Notes under the pieces: generated by a model
What the model was told of the DNA's origin: nothing
What the model saw: only the letters and a program-made list of their open reading frames with translations
Databases searched by the model: none
Shown here: positions 22,349 to 31,099 of the stretch, piece by piece
Layout: each line of letters opens with the position of its first letter
Numbering within the stretch: the stretch's first letter is position 1
Origin: Bacteroidales bacterium
Lineage (GTDB): Bacteria > Bacteroidota > Bacteroidia > Bacteroidales > VadinHA17
Length of the DNA stretch: 48,604 bases
Assembly (NCBI GenBank): GCA_024763075.1
Contig: JANTGF010000021.1
Coordinates: 1-48,604, forward strand
Direction: 5' to 3'
Made by a program: the position numbers and the translations under genes

Positions 22349-23818
22349 ATGGAGAATACACTTTTCATTTACAATTCACTTACAAGAAAAAAAGAGAAGT
22401 TTAACCCCATTACTCCCGGGCATGTGGGATTGTATGTATGCGGACCTACCGTTTACGGAGATGCCCACTTAGGTCATGCCCGGCCCGCCATTACTTTTGA
22501 CCTTTTGTACAGATACCTGTTGCATCTGGGATTCAAAGTACGTTATGTAAGGAATATTACGGATGTCGGACATCTGGAAAACGATGCGGATGAAGGGGAA
22601 GATAAGATCCTTAAAAGAGCCCGGATTGAAAGTCTGGAACCCATGGAAATAGTACAATATTATACCAACAGCTACCATCATAACATGCGGCAGCTAAATA
22701 CACTTGATCCAGGTATAGAACCTCTGGCATCAGGCCATATTATTGAACAACAGCTCTTTATTGATCGGATACTGAAAAGTGGTTATGCTTACGAAGTGAA
22801 TGGTTCCGTGTATTTTGATGTGAAAAAATATGATAAAAAGTATAATTACGGGAAGTTATCAGGCAGGAAACTGGATGATCTGATAAGTAATACCCGTGAT
22901 TTAGAGGGTCAGGGAGAAAAGAAAAATCCCTTTGATTTTGCCCTCTGGAAAAAAGCAACCTCAGGGCATATTATGCACTGGCCCTCAAAATGGAGTGAGG
23001 GCTACCCCGGATGGCACCTGGAATGCTCCACGATGAGTACAAAGTACCTTGGAGAAGAGTTTGATATTCACGGAGGCGGACTCGACCTTCTTTTCCCACA
23101 TCACGAATGTGAAATTGCACAATCCACTGCGGCAAATGGAAAGGGTGCAGTTCATTACTGGATGCACAACAATATGATCACCCTGAACGGACAAAAAATG
23201 GGAAAATCCCTGGGGAATGCAGTAACTCTTAATGATTTTTTTGCCGGAACGCATCCTCTGCTGGAAAAAGCATATAGTCCCATGACCGTACGCTTCTTTA
23301 TTTTACAGGCTCATTACCGCAGCACCCTTGATTTCTCAAATCAGGCATTGCAGGCTTCGGAAAAAGGGTTGGAAAGGTTGCTAAATGGTGTGGATGATAT
23401 TGAAAAGATCAGGCCTTCGGGAAAAACCAGTATTGATCTTACCAGCTTTGAAAAGAAGTTATACGAAGCAATGAACGATGATATGAATTCGCCTGTTATG
23501 ATCTCTCACCTGTTTGAAGGGGTCAAAACCATCCGGCAAATCATTGCAGGTAAGGAAACCATCAACCAGGCAGACCTTGAAAGGCTACATGGCCTCTATC
23601 ATGCATTTGTATTTGATATTCTGGGTTTGCAAAAGATTGAAAAAGAAGGTAAGCAAAAAGATTTAAGTTCTGATTTGATTGATACCATTTTAAATATCCG
23701 GCTGAAAGCAAAAGAAAACAAGGATTTTTCCACATCCGATCTGATCCGTGATTCCCTGAATAAACTGGGGATTGAGATAAAGGATAAAAAAGACGGGTTT
23801 GAGTGGGAGGTAAAATAG
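22349..23818 (+). CDS. cysS: Cysteinyl-tRNA synthetase
   Basis: Charges tRNA-Cys in the cytoplasm. The 489-residue class I synthetase has the HIGH signature in [11 protein letters not shown] near residue 41. The KMSKS loop reads [12 protein letters not shown] near residue 283 (Gly replaces the first Ser). Zinc ligands are the Cys in YVCGPTVYG, the Cys in WHLECSTMS, and the His and Cys region in [25 protein letters not shown] and [12 protein letters not shown] are standard CysRS blocks. The C-terminal helical anticodon domain runs from about 380 to the end. It reads divergently from the met operon, the two being separated by their promoters. Confidence 0.97.
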   Translation: MENTLFIYNSLTRKKEKFNPITPGHVGLYVCGPTVYGDAHLGHARPAITFDLLYRYLLHLGFKVRYVRNITDVGHLENDADEGEDKILKRARIESLEPMEIVQYYTNSYHHNMRQLNTLDPGIEPLASGHIIEQQLFIDRILKSGYAYEVNGSVYFDVKKYDKKYNYGKLSGRKLDDLISNTRDLEGQGEKKNPFDFALWKKATSGHIMHWPSKWSEGYPGWHLECSTMSTKYLGEEFDIHGGGLDLLFPHHECEIAQSTAANGKGAVHYWMHNNMITLNGQKMGKSLGNAVTLNDFFAGTHPLLEKAYSPMTVRFFILQAHYRSTLDFSNQALQASEKGLERLLNGVDDIEKIRPSGKTSIDLTSFEKKLYEAMNDDMNSPVMISHLFEGVKTIRQIIAGKETINQADLERLHGLYHAFVFDILGLQKIEKEGKQKDLSSDLIDTILNIRLKAKENKDFSTSDLIRDSLNKLGIEIKDKKDGFEWEVK

Positions 23819-24261
23819 TTTAACAAAGTTAAAGTTGTTCCGATTTGTAAGGTTCTGTAATACTTCCTGATATCTTTCTCTTGTTATTCTTTTTTCTATC
23901 TTGTGAAAGCAGATTTCCCGGTTTACCAGGGTAGTGTTACCAGTGTTTTAGCCCGGGATTGAAAAATGGATACCTAAATACCATAAATTTGTTAATTTGA
24001 ACTCAAAAAAATCAGAATCAGGTAATCAGTGATGGACAAATATCTTAGAATACTAGATTTATGATCCCGGGTAAGTTAAAATACATTTCCTGAACTTTTT
24101 TCCCTTTTGACATGAAAATTCACTCCAGACATTATAAAATTAATTACAATTATTTGATTGTAAGAACTTTGTTTTTGAATAACATAAAAGAATAAAATTA
24201 CCAAAATTGGACAACCTGTTTGTCAATATGTGAAAATTGTAATACGTTTACTCAGTTTTTA
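23819..24261. other. Gene-free stretch between cysS and the transposase element
   Basis: About 440 nt of AT-rich sequence with frequent stops in all frames. CCCGGTTTACCAGGG-like and CCCGGGA words occur but form no long stem. No RNA gene, promoter with both elements or protein remnant was recognised. Confidence 0.5.
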
Positions 24262-24819
24262 CCCCGACTTTCAAGTCGGGGGTTGAATAAAATAATACAT
24301 TTGGATTTAGCCATTAACAAAAACAATCCACCATGCCTTTTATTAAAATATGGATACATGCAGTTTGGACTGTAAAAGATCGTAAAAGATTACTATATAA
24401 GGATGTAAGGCCAGACATATTTGAACACATCCATCAATGCAATGAAGAAAGGAATACTCATGGATTGTGTAAACGGACATATTGAGCATATTCATTGTCT
24501 GTTTCGGCTAAAGAATGATCAGACCATTAGCCAGGTGATGCAACTAATGAAAGGCGAATCATCATTTTGGATTAACAGACAAAAACTTATAAATTACAAA
24601 TTTGAATGGCAGGATGAATATTTTGCTATTTCTGTCAGCGAATCTCAGGTTAATGCAGTGAGAAGCTACATTCAGAGGCAGGAAAAGCACCACAAAAAGA
24701 AGACTTTTCAGCAAGAATATGAAATATTTATAGAGAAATATGGATTTCATGTTTCTAAAGATTAATGGCTAAAGCCTTGTCAATTAGCTGAATGATCTTC
24801 ACCGTGCTAAAGTACGGTG
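24262..24819 (+). mobile_element. REP-associated (IS200/IS605-like) transposase element with terminal hairpins
   Basis: A frameshifted Y1 transposase gene lies between two hairpins. The left is CCCCGACTT-TC-AAGTCGGGG at 24262-24281. The right is CACCGTGC-TAAA-GTACGGTG at 24800-24819, with one G-T pair. Subterminal hairpins bracketing a TnpA-like gene are the layout of IS200/IS605 and of REP-associated tyrosine transposases. The exact cleavage ends cannot be set. Confidence 0.7.
24333..24765 (+). pseudogene. REP-associated tyrosine transposase, frameshifted
   Basis: A Y1-transposase (TnpA_REP-like) coding region in two frames. The first, from ATG 24333, reads MPFIKIWIHAVWTVKDRKRL and on to DIFEHI, then runs into nonsense and stops at 24483-24485. 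The family sequence continues in the +1 frame from about 24433 (NAMKKGILMDCVNGHIEHIH) to the stop at 24765. The HUH metal-binding pair is HIH in GHIEHIHCL. The likely nucleophile Tyr is in VRSYIQRQEKHH, and GESSFWINRQKL is family-typical. A net shift near 24425-24435 breaks the gene, so it is probably inactive unless ribosomes slip; no slippery heptamer is evident. Confidence 0.85.
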
Positions 24820-24963
24820 TAAAAACGAATCCATTTTTTTTAATTCCAATTTTGCCAGGATATGATAGTGTCACTCAAAGATTTAATATAAGTATTTTAG
24901 CGGACAAATAAAACACAAAATAACCTTAATCACTGTAGTTATCTCACATTTAATGATCCAAAC

Positions 24964-26904
24964 ATGAAACATAAAATTACATTTCTGATTTTCATCCTGG
25001 CCATAAACCTGGCAAATGCGAAGGAGTATGTCCTGTTTTCACCCGATAAAAAGACTGAAGTAATTCTGAGTATTCAATCAGACCTGAGTTTAAGGGCAAA
25101 TCATCTGTCACAGGAACTTTTCAGAGTGGATCATATTTCACTGAACCTGGCAGATCAACCCTTTGTTCCGAAAGTGAAAAGTACAAAAACGAATTCGCTT
25201 AAACAAAAAATTCATCCTGTTATTAAAGAGAAGTACAGCGTGATAAACGAAAAATTCAATGAGATGATTGTTAAATTTAAGGGTGATTACACTTTTTTGA
25301 TCCGTGCCTATAACGAAGGCATCACCTATCGCTTTCAGACTGCCATAAAAGACAGTGTTATCGTAAACAATGAAAACTTTAATCTGGAATTTGCTGATCA
25401 GGATTCCGTCTGGTTTCAAGAATCGGGTTCCTTTAATTCATCTTATGAAACACCCTATCAACACAGCTCCATAAAAGACTTAAGCACTGATGGTTATTAT
25501 TGTCTCCCTGTATTGGTGAAAAAGCAGAATGGCCTGAATTTATTGGTCACAGAATCTGACCTTGTTGATTTCCCTGGACTGTGGCTAAAGGCTACCGGAA
25601 AATCATCTTTTACATCTGCCCATGCAGGATATCCCCTTTCGTTTAAATATGAAGGAAGCCCGTACGGGCAGGGTCAGGTGAAAGAACATGCAGGATATAT
25701 TGCAAAAACAAACGGCAACCGGAGTTTCCCGTGGCGGATTTTTATCATTGCTGAAAATGACAGTGATCTGATCACAAACACTCTGGTTTACCAGCTTGCA
25801 GAACCATCTCAGATTGAAGATGTTTCATGGATTGAACCGGGTGTGGTGACTTTTGACTGGTGGGGAAGACGAAATATTTACGGAACCGGTTTTAAGTCGG
25901 GTGTAAATACTGAAACTGCCAAATATTTCATTGATTTTGCCTCGGAATTTGGTTTTAAATATTTTCTGTTTGACGATGGCTGGTCAAAACAGGATGATCT
26001 GTTCGCCATAAATCCGGATCTGGATATGGAAGAAGTAATGGCTTATGCAAGAGAAAAAAATGTAAAAATCATGCTCTGGGTAATATGGAATACATTTGAA
26101 AAACAGGAAGAAGCAGCCTGGAGGCAATTTGAAGACTGGGGTATAAGCGGACTAAAGTTTGATTTCATGAACCGTGACGACCAGAAAATGGTGAATTTTT
26201 ACCATCATATAGCTAAAGAAGCGGCCAAACGCCGGATGGTTCTCGATTTTCACGGAGCATATAAACCGGCAGGATTAAGACGTATGTACCCGAATGTTTT
26301 AACCCGTGAGGCACTGATTGAGTTTGAGTATAATGGCTGGACAAACCATGATACACCGGAACACCATAATCTCTTGCCCTATATCCGGCTGGTTGCAGGG
26401 CCTGCAGACTATATTCCCTATACTACAAATAATGCCACTATGAAAAACTTCCGGCCGGTTGGTGACAGACCAATGGGTATGGGTACAAGGGCTCATTCCA
26501 TAGCTATGTTTGTTATCATGGCAAGCCCAATGCAAATGCTTCCTGATTCACCCTCTGATTATTACAGAGAAAGGGAATGTACCCGATTCATCTCCAATAT
26601 TCCGGTTGAATGGGATGACCTCAGGGTGCTGGATGCCAAAACCGGGGAATATACCATTCTGGCACGGAAAAAGGGTGATGACTGGTATATCGGGGCCATC
26701 ACAAACCAGGATGCCCGAAACATTGAGATTTCTTTGGATTTCCTTGATGAGGGTGAATATCAAATGGAATATATTGAGGACGGCATAAATGCAGATACAC
26801 GGGCAATTGATTACAATAGGAAAACCATGAAGGTTACCAATAAAAATACTCAGAAAATCAGCCTTGCACCAGCAGGTGGATGGATTGCCAGAATAAGTAA
26901 ATAA
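24964..26904 (+). CDS. Glycoside hydrolase family 97 (alpha-glucosidase or alpha-galactosidase type)
   Basis: A 646-residue secreted alpha-glycosidase with signal peptide MKHKITFLIFILAINLANA. The N-terminal beta-sandwich covers about 25-280; the (beta/alpha)8 catalytic barrel starts at SWIEPGVVTFDWWG (about 293), and a C-terminal beta domain covers about 555-646. FGFKYFLFDDGWS and GLKFDFMNRDDQ are barrel strands; the Asp of KFDF sits where retaining GH97 enzymes have their nucleophile. TREALIEFEYNGWTNHDT carries a candidate acid/base Glu. GH97 contains inverting alpha-glucosidases (SusB) and retaining alpha-galactosidases; the Asp hints at the retaining group, but substrate is unproven. It converges on the LytTR gene and has no SusC/D partners here. 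Confidence 0.92.
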   Translation: MKHKITFLIFILAINLANAKEYVLFSPDKKTEVILSIQSDLSLRANHLSQELFRVDHISLNLADQPFVPKVKSTKTNSLKQKIHPVIKEKYSVINEKFNEMIVKFKGDYTFLIRAYNEGITYRFQTAIKDSVIVNNENFNLEFADQDSVWFQESGSFNSSYETPYQHSSIKDLSTDGYYCLPVLVKKQNGLNLLVTESDLVDFPGLWLKATGKSSFTSAHAGYPLSFKYEGSPYGQGQVKEHAGYIAKTNGNRSFPWRIFIIAENDSDLITNTLVYQLAEPSQIEDVSWIEPGVVTFDWWGRRNIYGTGFKSGVNTETAKYFIDFASEFGFKYFLFDDGWSKQDDLFAINPDLDMEEVMAYAREKNVKIMLWVIWNTFEKQEEAAWRQFEDWGISGLKFDFMNRDDQKMVNFYHHIAKEAAKRRMVLDFHGAYKPAGLRRMYPNVLTREALIEFEYNGWTNHDTPEHHNLLPYIRLVAGPADYIPYTTNNATMKNFRPVGDRPMGMGTRAHSIAMFVIMASPMQMLPDSPSDYYRERECTRFISNIPVEWDDLRVLDAKTGEYTILARKKGDDWYIGAITNQDARNIEISLDFLDEGEYQMEYIEDGINADTRAIDYNRKTMKVTNKNTQKISLAPAGGWIARISK

Positions 26905-26910
26905 AAGAAA

Positions 26911-27666
26911 TTATTTCCTATTTAATGTGTGGAAGACTTTTTGTTTAAATGTTCTGCTGATGGGTAAAACAGCATCCATCAGGGTTAATTGCTCTTTAGA
27001 GAACGACTGAATTTTATTCCTGTTTACAATATATGACCGATGAATTTGAATAAAATCATCCGGAAGCCTTTTGCTCAATATGCTGATTTTCTCGTGTGTG
27101 ATTACTTTTCTTTGTAAAGATGTATGGATTTTAACATAATCGCCCATACTTTCCAAATATTCAATATCATCAAACAGAATCTTTACTGTTTTGCGATTGG
27201 CTCTTACCAATATATACCCTTTTCCCTTAATTTCCTTTTCAGCTTCCAGTACATGGAGATTTTTTTGATTATCAAAGTATATTTTAATGAGTAAGATAAA
27301 TGCATTCAGAAAAACTATTCCGTACATGATAAGGGCTAAAACAAAAATATTTGTCGTAACCGGAGTCATATTTTTATATTGATAATTCGCAAGAAGCATG
27401 AAAACCAGATAGATAACCATCATTTCCAGATACATTGAAATAATGATTGTGTAAATGCTATACAATCCGAATTTTAGGTAATTCTTCTTCATTAAATACC
27501 GGGGTACCAAATAATAATTAAAAAACCGGGAAGTACCGAGAATTACAGGAAACAGAAATGAAACAAAGTAGAAAGCCTGAAGAAAACTTTTGTAAGAAAT
27601 TCCAAATACCAGTGTCAGTAAAACGACGACCAGTATCCAAAAGATTATTTGATTTTTTTGCTTCAT
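26911..27666 (-). CDS. LytTR-family DNA-binding regulator with membrane N-terminus
   Basis: A 251-residue protein. Four hydrophobic segments occupy about residues 8-30, 35-50, 65-90 and 105-128, followed by a short linker with a charged helix. A C-terminal LytTR DNA-binding domain (about 150-250) shows DDIEYLESMGDYVKIHT, DDFIQIHRSYIVNRNKIQSF and LPISRTFKQKVF. There is no response-regulator receiver domain, so it is a membrane-bound regulator rather than a two-component partner. It is divergent from the small ExbB-like gene, whose promoter lies in the 153-nt gap, and is likely to regulate it or itself. Signal unknown. Confidence 0.88.
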   Translation of the reverse strand: MKQKNQIIFWILVVVLLTLVFGISYKSFLQAFYFVSFLFPVILGTSRFFNYYLVPRYLMKKNYLKFGLYSIYTIIISMYLEMMVIYLVFMLLANYQYKNMTPVTTNIFVLALIMYGIVFLNAFILLIKIYFDNQKNLHVLEAEKEIKGKGYILVRANRKTVKILFDDIEYLESMGDYVKIHTSLQRKVITHEKISILSKRLPDDFIQIHRSYIVNRNKIQSFSKEQLTLMDAVLPISRTFKQKVFHTLNRK

Positions 27667-27752
27667 AAAGTACTTAAAGCGTCAAATTTGCCTATTTTTA
27701 TGATATTTCCAATATAAAATCGTTGAAATACAGGTTTTGCTATGGATTCTAC

Positions 27753-27785
27753 CTTGGAGCTTAGCTCCCATAATATCTAAATTTG
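27753..27785 (+). promoter_or_regulatory. Promoter with internal inverted repeat, upstream of the ExbB-like gene
   Basis: TAAATTTG at 27778-27785 fits TAnnTTTG. CTTG at 27753-27756, with a 21-nt spacer, is a weak -33. Within the spacer GGAGC (27756-27760) and GCTCC (27764-27768) form an inverted repeat, a plausible operator for the divergent LytTR protein or another regulator. Confidence 0.5.
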
Positions 27786-27819
27786 GTGAGAATTATGTTT
27801 AACTAAAAATTTTGAAATT

Positions 27820-28194
27820 ATGTTTGATTTATTTTATGAAGGAGGAATCCTGTTTATGAGTATTCTCACTTTACTATTCGTAGTGATGTTATCCCTTTCT
27901 GTTTATTATGGAACATCGATTTTTAAATCCGGTCCGGAGAATGCAGAATTGTATCGTCAAGGTATTAGCTATATTAAATCCATGGGTATTTTATCTTTGG
28001 TAGTTGGTGTCTTGGGACAGTTAATTGGTATGTATCAGGGTTTCTCAAAAATTCAATTGGCCGGAGCCATCTCTCAACCGCTTTTGATCGCTGGTATTAG
28101 GATTTCAATGATCACAACACTATATGGCCTGGTTATTTTTATCATTTCTTATCTGATATGGTTGGGATTGGATTCCAAACTTAATAAGATTTAA
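27820..28194 (+). CDS. Small MotA/TolQ/ExbB-like membrane protein
   Basis: A 124-residue protein with three hydrophobic segments: about residues 8-30, 50-72 and 88-116. The segment GILSLVVGVLGQLIGMYQGF followed by AGIRISMITTLYGLVIFIIS resembles the two core helices of the MotA/TolQ/ExbB proton-channel family, but the protein is much shorter than TolQ or ExbB and lacks their cytoplasmic loop. No ExbD/TolR partner is adjacent. The divergent LytTR gene is its likely regulator. The family call is from pattern and is moderate; the function is not known. Confidence 0.65.
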   Translation: MFDLFYEGGILFMSILTLLFVVMLSLSVYYGTSIFKSGPENAELYRQGISYIKSMGILSLVVGVLGQLIGMYQGFSKIQLAGAISQPLLIAGIRISMITTLYGLVIFIISYLIWLGLDSKLNKI

Positions 28195-28809
28195 ATTTAA
28201 TACAAGGTCAGAGGTGACTTAAGTTCACTTTCTGACTTTATTTTCCGGTACGGCCCTTCAAATCTGCACGGGGTTTGGTAAAATTGGCCTGCGCACGGGC
28301 CGGACCAGCCGGTTATCTGTTTTATGAATAGAAAAATATTTTGCCCGCCCGCATGGCCTGACCACCCCGTCATGACTGAGTACGTCATGACACCCCTCCT
28401 TGAAAAAAGGAGGGGAATTCATACGTGATTTATTTTGAGAGGCGTATAGCACCCTTCTCCCACAGGGATCCCTATGGGGGACAAGCTCAGGGTGCGCAGA
28501 TTGCATGGGCAGGGCTGGCAGGAGGAAGTTTTTTTACCATTAGGTTTGGGCAATTTGTTCTAATCAGCCCTGAAAGGGCACTTTATTTTAGCCCCGACTT
28601 GAAAGTCGGGGTTTGATATTTGTTAACACAAAAAACCGGCGCAATGAAATGGCTGGCAAAAGAATTATGCTTTGCAGCGCCGGGATGAAAGAACTATGGC
28701 ACAGATTGCCCCAAAAGAATCACAATGTGATAAATCCGCGCCAACTGAGGAGGCTGGCTATTGGTTACTTAATATATTGGAAGACTCCCCGGCGTAATTC
28801 TATAGAACA
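28195..28809. other. Gene-free region rich in palindromes and direct repeats
   Basis: The region differs from its surroundings in having GC-rich blocks. It contains: a direct repeat of the self-complementary CGTCATGAC (28368-28376, 28383-28391); a 9-bp hairpin CCCCTCCTT/AAGGAGGGG (28393-28415); a near-perfect 20-nt palindrome centred on GGGATCCC (28459-28478); GCCCT/AGGGC (28567-28579); and CCCCGACTT/AAGTCGGGG (28592-28611). A 94-codon open frame at 28613-28897 runs into the antisense of mobA and shows no family features, so I do not call it. Confidence 0.6.
28592..28611 (-). repeat. REP-like palindrome, inverted copy of the transposase left hairpin
   Basis: The 20 bases are the exact reverse complement of 24262-24281. 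The shared 9-bp stem CCCCGACTT/AAGTCGGGG with a 2-nt centre marks both as members of one REP-like family, plausibly spread by the transposase at 24333. A second small hairpin (28567-28579) lies 12 nt before it, giving the two-hairpin unit seen in many REP doublets. Confidence 0.7.
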
Positions 28810-29421
28810 TCAAAGGAGCTTTTTATATCTTTTCAGAAGTTCGCCTGCCTCTTCTATCTGGGAATTATGGTTCAGATTGAAAAATAAAAAAGGATGATAA
28901 AATGAAAGGCCGGAATGAATTGGAATTCTTTTTGCTGAAACAGCATTTAAAAACCCGCTCAGTTTATAGTTCTTTTGTATTATGAACTTCTTAAGTAATT
29001 GCAGGCTTGTTTTTGGATAATACGCACAAAGAGGTTCCGGAAATCCATTCTCCTGAACCGGAACGCAAACCTTTTTCTTATCAGAGTGTCTCAATACGAA
29101 TTTAATCAGTGCAGTGCTGATCAGAGGTATATCGCAGGAAAGAACAAGGTTCTTCTCCGTTTCAGAACTTTCCAGTCCGGTGTAGATACCCCCAATTGGC
29201 CCGCAATCTTTATATATATCGGCTTGTACAGGATATCCAAACTGATTATAATCCGGGGAGTTTGCACTGATAATTATGTGGTCACAAACAGATTCAAATG
29301 TTTCAATGGCATAATAAATCAAAGGTTTGCCGTTTAATAGGGTCAAACCTTTGTCCATTCCCATTCTGGAACTTTTTCCACCGGAAAGGATAATTCCGGT
29401 CAGTTTTTCAATAGGGGCCAT
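28810..29421 (-). CDS. mobA: Molybdenum cofactor guanylyltransferase
   Basis: Attaches GMP to molybdopterin to build the MGD form of the cofactor used by DMSO-reductase-family enzymes. The 203-residue nucleotidyltransferase shows LSGGKSSRMGMDKGLTLLNG (GTP-binding signature) near residue 12, DIYKDCGPIGGIYTGL near residue 69 and VLSCDIPLIS near residue 93. It is the last gene of the minus-strand SQR-DUF1641-DsrC-DsrE2 unit, 82 nt after DsrE2. The bis-MGD enzyme encoded at 42217-44463 would need its product, which ties this operon to the molybdoenzyme operon. Confidence 0.93.
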   Translation of the reverse strand: MAPIEKLTGIILSGGKSSRMGMDKGLTLLNGKPLIYYAIETFESVCDHIIISANSPDYNQFGYPVQADIYKDCGPIGGIYTGLESSETEKNLVLSCDIPLISTALIKFVLRHSDKKKVCVPVQENGFPEPLCAYYPKTSLQLLKKFIIQKNYKLSGFLNAVSAKRIPIHSGLSFYHPFLFFNLNHNSQIEEAGELLKRYKKLL

Positions 29422-29503
29422 TCTACCTTTGTATGATCACCAAAGGTAATAATAATCGAATAAAAAATCAGGCAGTATTGACCAAAATACCGCCCGGTTT
29501 TTA

Positions 29504-30010
29504 TCAGGTAAAAATAATCTGTGTGTTCTGTCCACCTGCCAGAGCATAAAACTCCCCGATAGTAATTATATCAATTACATGATCAGTAAGGTCTTCTTTC
29601 TCAAGTTTGAACATATCTGCAGCCAGTTTACAGGCATAAATTTCACCTCCACCGGCTGTGATCATATCCAGAAACTCATCTACAGGAGGCATATCCAGTG
29701 CATCCATCTGCTTCATCATCATTGCTGAAACGCCGGCTTCAACACCTGGTAATGCTCCGAGTAAACTTGGGAAAGGCAAACCTCCCGGCATTCTCATAGC
29801 AGGATTTCCAACAGTAGAAGTATGAAGTTTGTTCATTTGTTTTTTGGTAATGGCATCCATTCCAAAAAAAGTAAAGAAAACCTTAGCTTCAATACCTTCC
29901 ATAACGGCTCCATTGGCCATTACCAATGTTGCATAAACATCTTCAATTGCCCCCTTTGCACAGATAATGCAAACCTTTTTTAAAGGGTGTTCATCTTGTT
30001 TGATATTCAT
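29504..30010 (-). CDS. DsrE2-type DsrE/DsrF/TusD family sulfur-transfer protein
   Basis: A 168-residue DsrE-like protein. Members pass sulfane sulfur as a cysteine persulfide. KKVCIICAKGAIEDVYATLVMANGAV opens the fold (Cys14, Cys17), and GGEIYACKLAADMF carries Cys127 at the position of the active cysteine in the family. The central insert with GLPFPSLLGALPGVEAGV is typical of the DsrE2 subgroup and is hydrophobic enough to suggest membrane contact. It lies 23 nt downstream of the DsrC/TusE-like gene, a usual acceptor partner. Donor and acceptor are inferred, not shown. Confidence 0.88.
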   Translation of the reverse strand: MNIKQDEHPLKKVCIICAKGAIEDVYATLVMANGAVMEGIEAKVFFTFFGMDAITKKQMNKLHTSTVGNPAMRMPGGLPFPSLLGALPGVEAGVSAMMMKQMDALDMPPVDEFLDMITAGGGEIYACKLAADMFKLEKEDLTDHVIDIITIGEFYALAGGQNTQIIFT

Positions 30011-30033
30011 AATATAAAATTTAAAAGATTCAG

Positions 30034-30345
30034 CTATACACAGCTTGTAGGTTTGGGTATTCCGGCAATCTTTGAGGATTTTTTAAGAGGACCTCCGGGA
30101 AATAATGTATATAGGCCCTTGATATCTGTAATCCCGGACTTGCCGACTTTCCTGATGGTTAACACATTACCTTTTTCATTCTCATCCCGCAGGTAGTTCA
30201 GTACTTCAAAATGCTTGTCGGTCAATTCAATTCCTTCTTCTTTTGCAATTTCAGCAGCAACCTCTTTTGTCCACTGGGACGGGTCGGTAAGGTAACCTTC
30301 TTCATTTACGTCAACGTTAACGCCAGCTATATTTTTTGTAGCCAT
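30034..30345 (-). CDS. DsrC/TusE-family sulfur carrier (single conserved Cys)
   Basis: A 103-residue DsrC/TusE/DsvC-family protein. DVNEEGYLTDPSQWTKEVAAEIA and ELTDKHFEVLNYLRD form the N-terminal fold; LYTLFPGGPLKKSSKIAGIPKPTSCV is the flexible C-terminal arm. The penultimate Cys102 (CysA) is present. The second cysteine that true DsrC proteins carry eleven residues earlier is Ser91 here, so this is a one-cysteine, TusE-like carrier that cannot make the intramolecular trisulfide of dissimilatory DsrC. No dsrAB is in the window. Neighbours suggest it accepts sulfur from DsrE2 or a quinone-linked sulfide oxidoreductase. Confidence 0.93.
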   Translation of the reverse strand: MATKNIAGVNVDVNEEGYLTDPSQWTKEVAAEIAKEEGIELTDKHFEVLNYLRDENEKGNVLTIRKVGKSGITDIKGLYTLFPGGPLKKSSKIAGIPKPTSCV

Positions 30346-30384
30346 AATAAAATAGTTTTAAGTGTTTTTAAAATAATGAATTGT

Positions 30385-31065
30385 TTATGTATTTGATTTT
30401 GTCTTTTCCTCCTCAATTACCGGAGTAAGACTTTTTATAAAAGTTATTACAAATCCAAATCCCCTTTTCATCTCAGGAGTATTCAATTCCTTCATTACTC
30501 TCCATAAGGAATACTCAGGTACATGTGTGGGATCCAGATTCTTATAAATAGCAAGTGCATTATCCATCGCTTTCATCATATCCGGCTGTGTAAGGTTCTT
30601 AACCGTATCCATGATGGTTACAATATTATCTGCCAGTGCCCTGACATCTTCAGTAGTGTAATGTGCAACAATATTATCTATGATTTTAAGTGCTTCGGCA
30701 AAGAACTCAAAGTAGCCTTTCTGATCAAATTCATGAAATTTATCAATCGTATCCAACCCAACCTGTTTGACTACAGGGCTCAGATCTTTCATTAGATCCA
30801 CCATACTTTCAAACATATTCAGGATCATTGAAAAGTTATTCAAATTTTTCAGCAATTTAAAAACCATGTGCTGAATTGCCTCTCCGTCAAGTTCTATACC
30901 CTGTTCATCCAGCATATCAACAGATGTCTGGAAAGCATCCTTTCCAATCAGTGACATGTCGCTGATCAGGTCCTCAACCACTTCGCTTTTTAATCTTTGC
31001 TGATTTACATTTTCCAGTAAAATATCCAGCTTTTGATTAATCTCCTTTAATTGATCTTTTTCCAT
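30385..31065 (-). CDS. DUF1641-domain protein
   Basis: A 226-residue, largely helical soluble protein without signal peptide. The N-terminal helix (MEKDQLKEINQKLDILLENV) looks coiled-coil-like, and the DUF1641 region lies about 95-200 (KIIDNIVAHYTTEDVRALAD, TQPDMMKAMDNALAIYKN). DUF1641 genes are often next to SQR-like or formate-dehydrogenase-like flavoproteins; here it is 34 nt downstream of the SQR-like gene and 39 nt upstream of the DsrC-like gene. It has no cysteines, so a direct sulfur-carrier role is unlikely; a partner or scaffold for the flavoprotein is the simplest inference. Confidence 0.82.
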   Translation of the reverse strand: MEKDQLKEINQKLDILLENVNQQRLKSEVVEDLISDMSLIGKDAFQTSVDMLDEQGIELDGEAIQHMVFKLLKNLNNFSMILNMFESMVDLMKDLSPVVKQVGLDTIDKFHEFDQKGYFEFFAEALKIIDNIVAHYTTEDVRALADNIVTIMDTVKNLTQPDMMKAMDNALAIYKNLDPTHVPEYSLWRVMKELNTPEMKRGFGFVITFIKSLTPVIEEEKTKSNT

Positions 31066-31099
31066 TGTATATATTTATTGAAAACGGACGTTTAAATCC

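Noticed and set aside
28613-28897. 94-codon open frame after the REP-like palindrome
   Set aside because: Its second half is antisense to the end of mobA and its composition is not protein-like; no family match was recognised.
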